Below, in pieces: positions 40,978 to 49,426 of a stretch of 64,000 nucleotides of DNA. Origin of the DNA: Piscinibacter gummiphilus (GTDB lineage: Bacteria; Pseudomonadota; Gammaproteobacteria; Burkholderiales; Burkholderiaceae_C). A program made the translations under genes and the position numbers. A model generated the notes under the pieces. That model was not told the DNA's origin and ran no database searches. It saw only the letters and a list, made by a program, of their open reading frames with translations. The stretch spans positions 930,001 to 994,000 of the forward strand of contig NZ_CP015118.1 in assembly GCF_002116905.1 (NCBI RefSeq), written 5' to 3'. Within the stretch, counting starts at the first letter, position 1. Each line of letters begins with the position of its first letter.

Positions 40978-41609
40978 CACCCGGCCTGTTCGACGAACCG
41001 CAGGAGCCGCTCGGCGACGGTGCCGTGCTGCTGCGCGGCTTCGCGCGCGACGAGTCCGAGGCGCTGTTCGCCGCGGCGCAGGCCGTGATCGCCGAGGCAC
41101 CGCTGCGCCACATGGTCACGCCCGGCGGCCTCGCGATGGCCGTCGCGATGACCAACTGCGGTCCGCTCGGCTGGGTGTCCGACCGCCGGGGCTACCGGTA
41201 CCAGGGCACGGACCCGCTGTCCGGCCACGCCTGGCCCGCGATGCCCGGCGTGTTCCGCGCGCTCGCGGGACGGGCCGCGGCGGCCGCGGGGTTCGAGGGT
41301 TTCGAACCCGATGCGTGCCTCGTCAACCGCTACGTGCCCGGCACGCGGCTGTCGCTGCACCAGGACCGCGACGAGAGCGACTATGGCGCCCCCATCGTGT
41401 CGGTGTCCCTCGGGCTGCCGGCCGTGTTCCTCTGGGGCGGAACGAAGCGGGCCAACCGGCCGCACCGCGTGCCGCTCGACCACGGGGACGTGGTGGTGTG
41501 GGGCGGCCCTTCGAGGCTCGTGTTCCATGGTGTCGCACCACTCGCGCCGGGCGAACATGAACGCTTGGGGACACAACGCGTGAACCTGACCTTCCGCAAG
41601 GCCGGTTGA
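40974..41609 (+). CDS. alkB: AlkB alkylated-DNA dioxygenase
   Basis: 211 residues from ATG 40974. Oxidatively demethylates 1-methyladenine and 3-methylcytosine. Motifs: MTNCGPLGWVSDRRGYRY, NRYVPGTRLSLHQDRDE with the Fe-binding HxD, VSLGLPAVFLWGG, distal His in LVFHGV, and 2OG-binding RVNLTFR. Third gene of the ada operon. Confidence 0.95.
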   Translation: MTPGLFDEPQEPLGDGAVLLRGFARDESEALFAAAQAVIAEAPLRHMVTPGGLAMAVAMTNCGPLGWVSDRRGYRYQGTDPLSGHAWPAMPGVFRALAGRAAAAAGFEGFEPDACLVNRYVPGTRLSLHQDRDESDYGAPIVSVSLGLPAVFLWGGTKRANRPHRVPLDHGDVVVWGGPSRLVFHGVAPLAPGEHERLGTQRVNLTFRKAG

Positions 41610-41628
41610 TCTCGGGTATCGTCCCGCG

Positions 41629-42837
41629 ATGACCTCGACGACAGCCCCTTCCGCGACGCGTGTGGCCGTGGCGGGCCTGTTGTCCCTGGCCGTCGCGATG
41701 GGCATCGGCCGCTTCGCGTTCACGCCACTGCTGCCGGTGATGCTCGGCGAACACGCCGTCGACCTGACGGGCGGCAGCTGGCTCGCCACCGCGAACTACA
41801 TCGGCTACCTGCTCGGCGCGCTGATGTGCACGGCGCAGCCTACGCTGTGGGCGCGCTGGCAGCGCCCGCCCATCGATGCGGCCCGCTGCGTGCGCGGCGG
41901 GCTGGTGGCGACCGGGCTGCTGACGGCGGGCATGGCCTTGCCGGTTCCGGCGCTGTGGCCCCCGCTGCGTTTCCTCGCCGGCGTCGCGAGTGCGGTGGTG
42001 TTCGTCTACACGTCCGGCTGGTGCCTCGGGCGCCTCGCGGGCCTGGGCAAGCCGGCGATGGGCGGCGTGATCTACGCGGGACCCGGCGTCGGCATCGCGG
42101 CCAGCGGCCTGCTCGTGGGCGCGGTGATGGCGGCGGGCGGGTCGTCACCGGTGGGCTGGGTCGTGTTCGCCGCGCTCGCGGCGGCGCTGACGCTGACCGT
42201 GTGGCCCACGGTGCGCGGCGCGGCGCACACGTCCGCCGCGACGTCGGCGGCGCCGGGGCCGTTCACCGCGGAGAAGGGCTGGTTCGTGCTGGGGTACGGC
42301 CTCTCCGGCTTCGGCTACATCATCACCGCGACGTTCCTGCCCGTCATCGCGCGCGAGACGCTGCCGCCCACGGCGTGGCTCAACTGGTTCTGGCCGCTGC
42401 TGGGCTTCGGCGTGGTGGTGGGGGCGCTGCTCGCGACGCGCGTGCCGCGCCGCATCGACTTCCGCGACGCCCTCGCGGCCTGCTTCGTGATCCAGGCCGT
42501 CGGTGTGGTGATCGGCGTGTGGGTGCCGGGGGTCGCGAGCTTCGCGCTGGGCAGCCTGCTCGTGGGGCTGCCGTTCACCGCGATCAGCTTCTTCGGCATG
42601 CAGGAGGCGCGGCGGCTGTCGCCGGCGGCGCCCGCCGGGCTGATGGGGCTGTCCACCGCCGTGTACGGCGTGGGGCAGATCGCCGGGCCGCCCATCGCGG
42701 CCTGGCTGATCGCGCACAGCGGCACGCGGGCCCAGGGCTTCGCGTGGGCGCTGGAGGCGGCCGCCGGGTCACTCGTCGCGGGCGCGGTGATCCAGCTCGT
42801 GCTGGCGCGGGCGCACCCGCGCCCGGCCGGTCAGTGA
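41629..42837 (+). CDS. YbfB/YjiJ-family MFS transporter
   Basis: 402 residues, about 12 membrane segments. The MGIGRFAFTPLLPVM opening and the GYLLGAL and SAVVFVYTSGWCLG segments are typical of the YbfB/YjiJ branch. Substrate unknown. 19 bp after alkB; may be read through. Its stop overlaps by 7 bp the end of the small convergent gene at 42831. Confidence 0.85.
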   Translation: MTSTTAPSATRVAVAGLLSLAVAMGIGRFAFTPLLPVMLGEHAVDLTGGSWLATANYIGYLLGALMCTAQPTLWARWQRPPIDAARCVRGGLVATGLLTAGMALPVPALWPPLRFLAGVASAVVFVYTSGWCLGRLAGLGKPAMGGVIYAGPGVGIAASGLLVGAVMAAGGSSPVGWVVFAALAAALTLTVWPTVRGAAHTSAATSAAPGPFTAEKGWFVLGYGLSGFGYIITATFLPVIARETLPPTAWLNWFWPLLGFGVVVGALLATRVPRRIDFRDALAACFVIQAVGVVIGVWVPGVASFALGSLLVGLPFTAISFFGMQEARRLSPAAPAGLMGLSTAVYGVGQIAGPPIAAWLIAHSGTRAQGFAWALEAAAGSLVAGAVIQLVLARAHPRPAGQ

Positions 42838-42986
42838 ATGCGGATCGAACCCAGCCCGAAGATGCCGATGAGGCCGATCGCGATCAGGTAGATCGCGACG
42901 ATGAAGTTCAGCAGCTTGGGCATCACGAGGATCAGGATGCCGGCGATGAGCGAGATCAGCGGGGTCAGCGACAGGTGGATGTTCAA
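42831..42986 (-). CDS. Small membrane protein, DUF3096 type
   Basis: 51 residues from TTG 42986, with GGAG 8 nt upstream; there is no ATG or GTG in frame. It reads LNIHLSLTPLISLIAG, then ILVMPKLLNFIVAIYLIAIG, then a short LGSIRIH tail: two hydrophobic segments joined by a short turn, as in DUF3096 proteins. Function unknown. Tail-to-tail with the MFS gene. Confidence 0.8.
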   Translation of the reverse strand: MNIHLSLTPLISLIAGILILVMPKLLNFIVAIYLIAIGLIGIFGLGSIRIH

Positions 42987-43032
42987 GGGCAGGCACTCCA
43001 GGGTTGAAAACGACGGGGCACTGTAGCGCGGT

Positions 43033-44121
43033 TCACTCGCGGAGTTCGGCGAGGGTCACGTCCACCTTGCGCACTTTGCCCGCCCGGGACACGGTCAGTG
43101 TCACGCGGTCGCCCGGCTGGAAGCGCTCGAGCGCGGTGAGCATGTCGTCGAGGTCGGAGACCTCCTCGCCGTCCACCGCCTGGACCACGTCGCCCTGCAC
43201 GATGCCACCCTCGGCGCCGCGCTGGAAGGGCACGAGGCCGGCCTTCGCCGCCGGGCCGCCCGGGGCCACGCGCACGAGCGGCAGGCCCTTCGGCAGGCCG
43301 AGGGTTCGGCCCATCCCCTCGGGGCCGGACGTCACGCCGAGCGAGGGCCGCACCATCCGGCCGTCGCGGATCAGGCGCGGCACGATGCGGTTGACCTCGT
43401 CCACGGGGATCGCGAAGCCGATGCCGGCGCTGGCGCCCGACGGGCTGTAGATCGCGGTGTTCACGCCGATCATGCGGCCGGCCGAGTCGAGCAGCGGGCC
43501 GCCCGAGTTGCCGGGATTGATCGCCGCGTCGGTCTGGATCGCGCCGCGGATGCTGCGGCGGGTCACGGACTCGATCTCGCGATCGAGCGCGCTGACGATG
43601 CCCACCGTGAGCGTCTGGTCGAGCCCGAACGGGTTGCCGATCGCGTAGACGCGCTGGCCCACGAGCAGGTCCTTGCTGGTGCCGATGGCGATGGGGGGCA
43701 GCTTCGCGCGCGGCGCGTCGATCTTCAGCACTGCGATGTCGCGGTCGGGGAACACGCCGACGAGCTGGGCCTTGTGGCTGCTCTGGTCGGACAGCGTGAC
43801 CCGCGCCCCGTTCGCGCCCTGGATCACGTGGTAGTTGGTGACGATGTGGCCGCGGTCGTCCCACACGAAGCCGGTGCCGGTGCCCTGCGGGACCTGGTGG
43901 GTGCGGGCCGAGAAGAAGTCGCGCTCCAGGCCGAGGGCGGTGATGTTGACGACCGAGGGCGACGCGCCCTTGAAGACGGCGATGTTGTTCTGCTCCTCGG
44001 CGGTCAGCGGGCCGCGCGGGGCGATGGGCCGCGGTGGGGCGTCGGTGCGGGCGACGGCGGTCAACGTGCCGGCCAACAGAACGGCGCTCACGAGGAGGGA
44101 ACGGGGCGAGGGCAGGGGCAT
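43033..44121 (-). CDS. Periplasmic S1C (DegP/DegS-like) serine protease with PDZ domain
   Basis: 362 residues. N-terminal signal or anchor (LLVSAVLLAGTLTAVA). Trypsin-like catalytic triad: His in IVTNYHVI, Asp in RDIAVLKI, Ser in NPGNSGGPLL. One PDZ domain at about residues 270-355 (GLPLVRVAPGGPAAKAGL, GDVVQAVDGEEV, GDRVTLTV). The single PDZ fits DegS-like proteases or small HtrA, active in periplasmic stress control or protein quality control. Divergent from the CruF-like gene. Confidence 0.88.
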   Translation of the reverse strand: MPLPSPRSLLVSAVLLAGTLTAVARTDAPPRPIAPRGPLTAEEQNNIAVFKGASPSVVNITALGLERDFFSARTHQVPQGTGTGFVWDDRGHIVTNYHVIQGANGARVTLSDQSSHKAQLVGVFPDRDIAVLKIDAPRAKLPPIAIGTSKDLLVGQRVYAIGNPFGLDQTLTVGIVSALDREIESVTRRSIRGAIQTDAAINPGNSGGPLLDSAGRMIGVNTAIYSPSGASAGIGFAIPVDEVNRIVPRLIRDGRMVRPSLGVTSGPEGMGRTLGLPKGLPLVRVAPGGPAAKAGLVPFQRGAEGGIVQGDVVQAVDGEEVSDLDDMLTALERFQPGDRVTLTVSRAGKVRKVDVTLAELRE

Positions 44122-44253
44122 GGTGTCGGTGCGGGCGAGTGGCGTCCGGCGCCCATGTTAAGCAAGGCCCGGGTCGGCACGATTGCACGGCGCGGGATGT
44201 CGCACGTCGCTGCAACGCGGCTACGATGCGCCACCTCCACGGCCGGCCCGACC

Positions 44254-45054
44254 ATGAACCCCGTCACCACCGCCAGCTTCGTGTTCCTCGCCGCGCACCT
44301 CGTCGCGCTCGTCGTGCGAGGGTACGGCGACACCACCCTCGCCCTCGTCGTCAGTTCGCTGCTCATGTTCGCGTGCTGCCTCGCGAGCGCCGTGCACCTG
44401 CTGGGCGCGAAGGCGGCGCTGAAGTTCGTCGCCATCGCCGTGGTGCTGGGCTGGTTTGCCGAGCAGATGGGGGCGTCCCACGGCTGGTTCTTCGGCGAGT
44501 ACGACTACACCGACGTGCTGGGCCCCCGCCTCGGCGAGGTGCCCGCGGTGATCCCGCTGATGTGGTTCTCGCTCACCTACATGGGCTACGTGATCGCGAA
44601 CCTGATCGTCTGGCGCGCGCCGGTCGACGGCTCGCCGCGCTGGTTCGACGCCGTGGTGCTGTCGCTGCTGGCCGCGATGGTGGTCACCGCCTTCGACCTC
44701 GGAGCCGATCCCTACTTCGTCTACACGCTGAAGGCCTGGATCATGGTCGAGAAGGACGGCTGGTGGTTCGGCGAGACGGTGCAGGGCTTCTTCGGCTGGA
44801 TGTTCGTGTCCTTCTGCATCGTCTTCCTGTTCCGCCTGACGCTCCGCCACACGCCGCCGCTGCCCTGGAGCCCGGTGAACCGACGGCATGCGCTCGTGCC
44901 AGTGCTGATGTACGCGGGCTTCATGGTGTTCCAGATGTGCGTGAGCCACCCGATGGAGCTGCGCACCATCGCGTTCTTCGCGATGGGCATGCCGATCCTC
45001 TGCGCGCTGGCGGGCTGGCAGCACTGGCTGCCGTCGGGAAAGGACGTGCGATGA
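44254..45054 (+). CDS. CruF-like carotenoid biosynthesis membrane protein
   Basis: 266 residues from ATG 44254, about seven membrane segments. PF04240-like features: EQMGASHGWFFGEYDYTD, IPLMWFSLTYMGYVIANL, AFDLGADPY, KDGWWFGETVQGFFGWM, FRLTLRH. Family members include CruF, a C-1',2' hydratase of carotenoids. No crtB/crtI or other carotenoid genes lie in this window, so the substrate may be another polyisoprenoid. It overlaps the Lcp/MpaB-like gene by 4 bp (ATGA). Confidence 0.78.
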   Translation: MNPVTTASFVFLAAHLVALVVRGYGDTTLALVVSSLLMFACCLASAVHLLGAKAALKFVAIAVVLGWFAEQMGASHGWFFGEYDYTDVLGPRLGEVPAVIPLMWFSLTYMGYVIANLIVWRAPVDGSPRWFDAVVLSLLAAMVVTAFDLGADPYFVYTLKAWIMVEKDGWWFGETVQGFFGWMFVSFCIVFLFRLTLRHTPPLPWSPVNRRHALVPVLMYAGFMVFQMCVSHPMELRTIAFFAMGMPILCALAGWQHWLPSGKDVR

Positions 45055-46415
45055 GCCGCCCCGATCTCGACCGCATGCAGCATGTCGCCGACCCCCTGGC
45101 CGACGACACCGTGGCCGCCGTGCTGGGCGACTGGGCCGAGGTCGGCATCGCCGAACGGCTCGAGCGCATCCGCGTGATGAACCGCCTGATCGGCGGGTGG
45201 AAGACCAACGGCGACCTCGTGGGGTGGCGGGCGGCGGGTGACGGTGTCACGCCGGGCATCGCCGCGCCGCTGGAGGCCTTCGTGCAGGCAGGATGCAAGC
45301 TGCCCGGGTGGGTGGACAAGGACAAGATCGCGCGCGCCGAGGAGATGTTCTTCGCGCAGGGGCCGCTGTCGTGCCTGCTGCTGTTCTGCCGCAGTCTGCC
45401 CGAGTGCTACGTGGTGCCCGACCTCGCGGCCGTGCTGCAGGTGTCGGGCCAGCTCACGCAGCACACGGACTACCGCGTGCGGTCCACGGCCGCGATGATC
45501 TTCCCGGTGATGATGAAGGGCGGGCTCACGACGCCGGAGGGCGGGGGCATCGCCCAGACGCTGAAGGTGCGGCTGATCCACGCCACGATCCGCCACCTGA
45601 TCCTGCACGGGAACCCGTCGGACGTCCGGGGCGTGGTGCCGCCGCTGGTGCTGGGCGGGCCACCGAAGTCGATGCACGAGGCGCTGCTGGGCCACGGCTG
45701 GAACGTCGAGGCCGACGGCTTGCCATGCAACCAGGAGGAACTGGCCTACACGCTGTTGACCTTCAGCCACTGCTTCCTGTCCAGCCTGCACCGGCTGCAC
45801 CTCGGCCTGGGTCCGGAGGAGGAGGGCGCCTACCTCCACGCATGGAACGTCGTGGGCCACGTGCTGGGCATCCACCGGGAACTGATGGTGCAGGACACGC
45901 CGCAGGCCCAGGCCTTGTTCGACGAGATGCAGGCGCGCGGCCGCGCCGATCCCGTGTCGCCCGACCCGCGGCCCGCGCTGGCGTCGGCGCTGATGAACGC
46001 GATGTCGGCGGAGATCCCGTTCCGCGTCGCGAAGCCGGTGCCCGTGCTGATGACCCGCCACCTGTGCGGCACGGCGACGTCGTCCGACCTCGGTCTGAAC
46101 GGCCACGTGTCATGGCTGTCGCGTGCGCTCTTCGCGCTGGGCATGGGCATCGTGGGCGTGATCGACCGCGCGGCACGGCTCGTGTGGCCCGACTTCTCGC
46201 TGTCGCGGTTCGTCGTGCGGGTGCTCGGCTACCACGTGGTGACGAAGCTGCTGATGGACCAGACGCGGCCGCTGCAGCTGCCCGACCACCTGCTGTCGCG
46301 GGTGCGGGACGTGGTCGCCGCGTGGAGCGACGACCCGAAGGCACCGCGCTGGCTGAACGTGATGGAAGACCGGTTTACCACGATCGGTACGTGGAAATCC
46401 GTGGTTCGCCGGTGA
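45051..46415 (+). CDS. Lcp/MpaB-family haem oxygenase-like protein
   Basis: 454 residues. The helical core carries R-x3-T in YRVRSTAAM and, 35 residues later, RLIHATIRH (H-x3-R-H). This pattern and spacing are what I recall for the haem pocket of latex-clearing protein Lcp; it was not aligned. No signal peptide is evident. Family members cleave polyisoprene (Lcp) or have unknown oxygenase roles (MpaB/DUF2236). Translational coupling to a CruF-like protein suggests action on a carotenoid or polyprenoid. Confidence 0.72.
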   Translation: MSRPDLDRMQHVADPLADDTVAAVLGDWAEVGIAERLERIRVMNRLIGGWKTNGDLVGWRAAGDGVTPGIAAPLEAFVQAGCKLPGWVDKDKIARAEEMFFAQGPLSCLLLFCRSLPECYVVPDLAAVLQVSGQLTQHTDYRVRSTAAMIFPVMMKGGLTTPEGGGIAQTLKVRLIHATIRHLILHGNPSDVRGVVPPLVLGGPPKSMHEALLGHGWNVEADGLPCNQEELAYTLLTFSHCFLSSLHRLHLGLGPEEEGAYLHAWNVVGHVLGIHRELMVQDTPQAQALFDEMQARGRADPVSPDPRPALASALMNAMSAEIPFRVAKPVPVLMTRHLCGTATSSDLGLNGHVSWLSRALFALGMGIVGVIDRAARLVWPDFSLSRFVVRVLGYHVVTKLLMDQTRPLQLPDHLLSRVRDVVAAWSDDPKAPRWLNVMEDRFTTIGTWKSVVRR

Positions 46416-46493
46416 TGCCGTGCGGGGTGTCCCCCCGATAATGGCGCGCCGCTCCGGCATGGCGCCGAGCGGTCCCTGCAGTTCCTCCATCCC

Positions 46494-48335
46494 ATGCACT
46501 CCCGCCGCGCCCGGTCGCTCCTCCTCTGGTGCCTTGCCTTCCTGATCGGCGGGCTGCTCTGCGCCTCCGGCCTCCGTGCGCAGCCCGTCGCCGGGCGGGC
46601 TCTCGTGCTCGACGGCAGCGTCGAGACGGTCGACGCCTGGTCGGCCGCCACGCTGCGCTTCGATGCCACGCGGTCGCAGACCCTCGACGACGTGCTGGCC
46701 GACCCCGCGGGCTTCAAGGCCCCGGCCTCCGACTTCCCCACCTTCGGCGTGCGCAAGGACGCGCTGTGGGTGCGTGTGCCGCTCGACGTGCGCTGCCAGA
46801 GGCGGTGCCCGTGGGTGCTCGACATCGACTACACCGCCATCTCCTACGTCGACGTGTTCCTGCTGACCGAGGGGCGGCTGGTCCAGCGCATCGAACTCGG
46901 CAACCTGCGGCCGTTCGCCGACCGCCCCCTCGGCGCCCGCAGCCACGCCGCGGTGCTCGACCTGCGCCCCGGCAGCCGGCAGGAGCTGGTGCTGCGCATC
47001 GAGACCAAGGGCGCCATGATCGTCCCGCTGTCGCTCAACACGCCGGCCCAGTTCCACTCGCGCGCGCTGAACGAGCAGATGCTGCAGGGCCTGCTGTCGG
47101 GCCTCGGCATCTGCTTGCTGCTCTACAGCATCGGCCAGGGCATCGGGCTGCGCGAGAGCCTGTTCCTGAAGTACGCGCTGATGATCTCGGGCAGCATCGT
47201 CTTCTCGCTGCTGCAGTTCGGCATCGGGGCGCAATACCTGTGGACCGACAGCCCGTGGGTCGAGACGCACATCGGGCCGCTGTCCGCGCTCATCGCGTCG
47301 GTGGGGTCGTTCCTCTTCATCGAGCAGGTGCTGGCCGGGCCCGACACCAGCCGCATGTTCAGCCGCGTGATGAAGGGCGGTGCGGTGTTCGCGGCGGCCA
47401 CGGCGGCGGCCTACGTGGCCGGTGTGATCGACACGCGCATCGTCAGCGGCATCGTCAGCATCCTCGCGCTGATCCCGGTGCTGATGGGCATTCCCGGGGC
47501 GGTCAAGCGCGCGATCCGCGGCGACCAGGTCGGCGTGTGTTTCCTGATCGCGTGGGCGGTCTACTTCTTCGCCACCGCGGTGATGATCATGGTGATCAAC
47601 GGCCGTGCGCCGGTGAACTTCTGGACGCTGCACTCGTTCCAGTTCGGCGCCACGGTCGACATGCTGCTGTTCATGCGCGTGCTGGGGCTGCGCATGAAGG
47701 ACATCCACACGCAGGCGCGCCACGCCACGCTCGAGCGCGATGCCATGCGCTCGCTCGCCCACACCGACCCGCTCACCGGCCTGCCCAACCGCCGCGGCCT
47801 CAATGCCACGCTGAATGCCGCGCTGAATGCCGCGCTCGCGCGGTCGGGCGACAACCGCCACGTGGCCGTCTACATGCTCGACCTCGACGGCTTCAAGCCC
47901 GTCAACGACCGCCACGGGCACGACGTGGGCGACGAGCTGCTGATCGCCGTGGCCGGGCGCCTCCTGTCGAGCGTGCGCCGCGGCGACACGGTGGCCCGGC
48001 TCGGGGGCGACGAGTTCGTCGTGATGTCCGAGCAGCTCTCCGGCGAGGACGATGCCCTGCTGTTCGGCGAGCGCCTGCTGGCGGCCTTCGCCACCCCGTT
48101 CGACATCGACCCCCACAGCTTCCGCGTGGGGGGCACCATCGGCTACGCGCTGGCCCCGGCCGACGCCACCGACGCCGTCACGCTGCTGAAGTTCGCCGAC
48201 GCGGCCATGTACCTCGGCAAGGAATCGGGCAAGGGCTGCATCCGCCGCGGCGGGGCGGCGGTGCTGCGGGAAGCCTCGTCCCCGGAAGCCGGCCTCGCCT
48301 GGCCCCAGCCCCCGGAAGGACAACCCACTGCGTAG
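46494..48335 (+). CDS. 7TM-DISM diguanylate cyclase (GGDEF)
   Basis: 613 residues. Signal peptide, then a periplasmic 7TMR-DISM extracellular domain (about 35-195, ALWVRVPLDV, YVDVFLL), seven membrane segments (about 200-390) and a C-terminal GGDEF domain. Active site RLGGDEFVV, with an inhibitory I-site RRGD five residues before it. DLDGFKPVNDRHGHDVGDELL is also typical. Makes c-di-GMP with product feedback. A 12-bp unit is repeated three times at 47799-47834, encoding NATLNAALNAAL. Confidence 0.93.
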   Translation: MHSRRARSLLLWCLAFLIGGLLCASGLRAQPVAGRALVLDGSVETVDAWSAATLRFDATRSQTLDDVLADPAGFKAPASDFPTFGVRKDALWVRVPLDVRCQRRCPWVLDIDYTAISYVDVFLLTEGRLVQRIELGNLRPFADRPLGARSHAAVLDLRPGSRQELVLRIETKGAMIVPLSLNTPAQFHSRALNEQMLQGLLSGLGICLLLYSIGQGIGLRESLFLKYALMISGSIVFSLLQFGIGAQYLWTDSPWVETHIGPLSALIASVGSFLFIEQVLAGPDTSRMFSRVMKGGAVFAAATAAAYVAGVIDTRIVSGIVSILALIPVLMGIPGAVKRAIRGDQVGVCFLIAWAVYFFATAVMIMVINGRAPVNFWTLHSFQFGATVDMLLFMRVLGLRMKDIHTQARHATLERDAMRSLAHTDPLTGLPNRRGLNATLNAALNAALARSGDNRHVAVYMLDLDGFKPVNDRHGHDVGDELLIAVAGRLLSSVRRGDTVARLGGDEFVVMSEQLSGEDDALLFGERLLAAFATPFDIDPHSFRVGGTIGYALAPADATDAVTLLKFADAAMYLGKESGKGCIRRGGAAVLREASSPEAGLAWPQPPEGQPTA

Positions 48336-48373
48336 ATCCCACTACGGGTTTTCCGGTCGTTGACGCGGCTTCG

Positions 48374-48385
48374 GTTAACGTTAAC
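48374..48385. promoter_or_regulatory. LacI-family-like operator GTTAACGTTAAC
   Basis: Perfect 12-bp palindrome 42 bp before the Bug gene. Eleven of 12 bases match the site before the GH3 beta-glucosidase (15579-15590). No LacI-type regulator gene is in the window. Confidence 0.5.
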
Positions 48386-48426
48386 AATTCAATCCCCCGG
48401 CCCCTCCGGGCCGACTGGAGAGTTCG

Positions 48427-49392
48427 ATGAAGACCTGGTTCCGTTCCTTCGCCGCCTTGGCCGTTTCGGCCGTGATCGCGTCGCCCGCCTTCGCCTGGCC
48501 CGACAAGCCCGTGACGCTGCTCGTGCCGTTCCCGCCGGGCGGTTCCACGGACAGCCTGGCGCGCACCCTCGGCGCGAAGCTGCAGACCGACTGGAACCAG
48601 ACCGTCATCGTCGACAACAAGCCGGGTGCCACGGGCACCATCGGCGCCGGCCAGGTCAAGCGCTCGGCGGCCGACGGCTACACCGTGCTCGTGTCGTCGC
48701 TCGGTCCGTTCGTGATCGCGCCGCACCTGATCAAGAACGTGCCGTACGACGCGTCCAAGGACTTCGACCTGCTGATGGTCGCCGTGCAGGCCCCGAACGT
48801 GCTGGTCGTGCCGGCGGTGTCGCCGTACAAGAGCGTCGCCGACGTGCTCGCCGCGCTCAAGAAGGACCCGGGCAAGATGAGCTTCGCCTCCTCTGGCAAC
48901 GGCTCCTCCGATCACCTGACCGCCGAACTCTTCTGGCAGCAGACGCACACCGAAGGCCTGCACGTGCCGTACAAGGGCGGCGCCCCCGCCATCAGCGACC
49001 TGCTGGGCGCGCAGGTCGACGCCTCGTTCCAGAACATCAACGCCGTGATCTCGCAGATCCAGGCCGGCAAGCTGCGCGCGCTGGCCGTCACCGGCGACAA
49101 GCGCTCCGCGTTGCTGCCGCAGGTGCCCACCCTCGCCGAGTCGGGCGTGAAGGGCGCCGACGTGTACTCGTGGCAGGCCATCGCCGCACCGAAGGGCCTG
49201 CCGGCCGACGTGAAGGCGAAGCTGCACAAGTCGCTGGTCGCGGCCCTGCAGGACCCGGCCGTGCACAAGAAGCTGACCGACGTCGGCTTCGAGATCGTCG
49301 CCAACACGCCCGAGCAGTTCGCGCAGTTCCAGGCCGCCGAGTTCGCGCGCTGGAAGAAGGTCATCGAGACCGGCAAGATCACCGCCGACTGA
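48427..49392 (+). CDS. Bug-family periplasmic solute-binding protein (TctC-like)
   Basis: 321 residues. Signal peptide ending at SPAFAWPDKPV. Family hallmarks: LLVPFPPGGSTDSLARTL, NKPGATGTIGAGQV, HVPYKGGAPAISDLLGAQ, GDKRSALLPQVPTLAESG. Bug proteins bind carboxylates for tripartite tricarboxylate (TctABC) transporters; no membrane partner is in the window. The directly downstream gudD (34 bp) makes D-glucarate a plausible ligand. Confidence 0.9.
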   Translation: MKTWFRSFAALAVSAVIASPAFAWPDKPVTLLVPFPPGGSTDSLARTLGAKLQTDWNQTVIVDNKPGATGTIGAGQVKRSAADGYTVLVSSLGPFVIAPHLIKNVPYDASKDFDLLMVAVQAPNVLVVPAVSPYKSVADVLAALKKDPGKMSFASSGNGSSDHLTAELFWQQTHTEGLHVPYKGGAPAISDLLGAQVDASFQNINAVISQIQAGKLRALAVTGDKRSALLPQVPTLAESGVKGADVYSWQAIAAPKGLPADVKAKLHKSLVAALQDPAVHKKLTDVGFEIVANTPEQFAQFQAAEFARWKKVIETGKITAD

Positions 49393-49426
49393 GCCGGCTC
49401 ACGTTTTTTCCCCTGGGAGTCATTCC

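Noticed and set aside
47799..47834. Three tandem 12-bp units in the GGDEF gene
   Set aside because: In frame (NATLNAALNAAL) in a variable helix of the GGDEF domain; likely neutral slippage, not a phase-variation switch.
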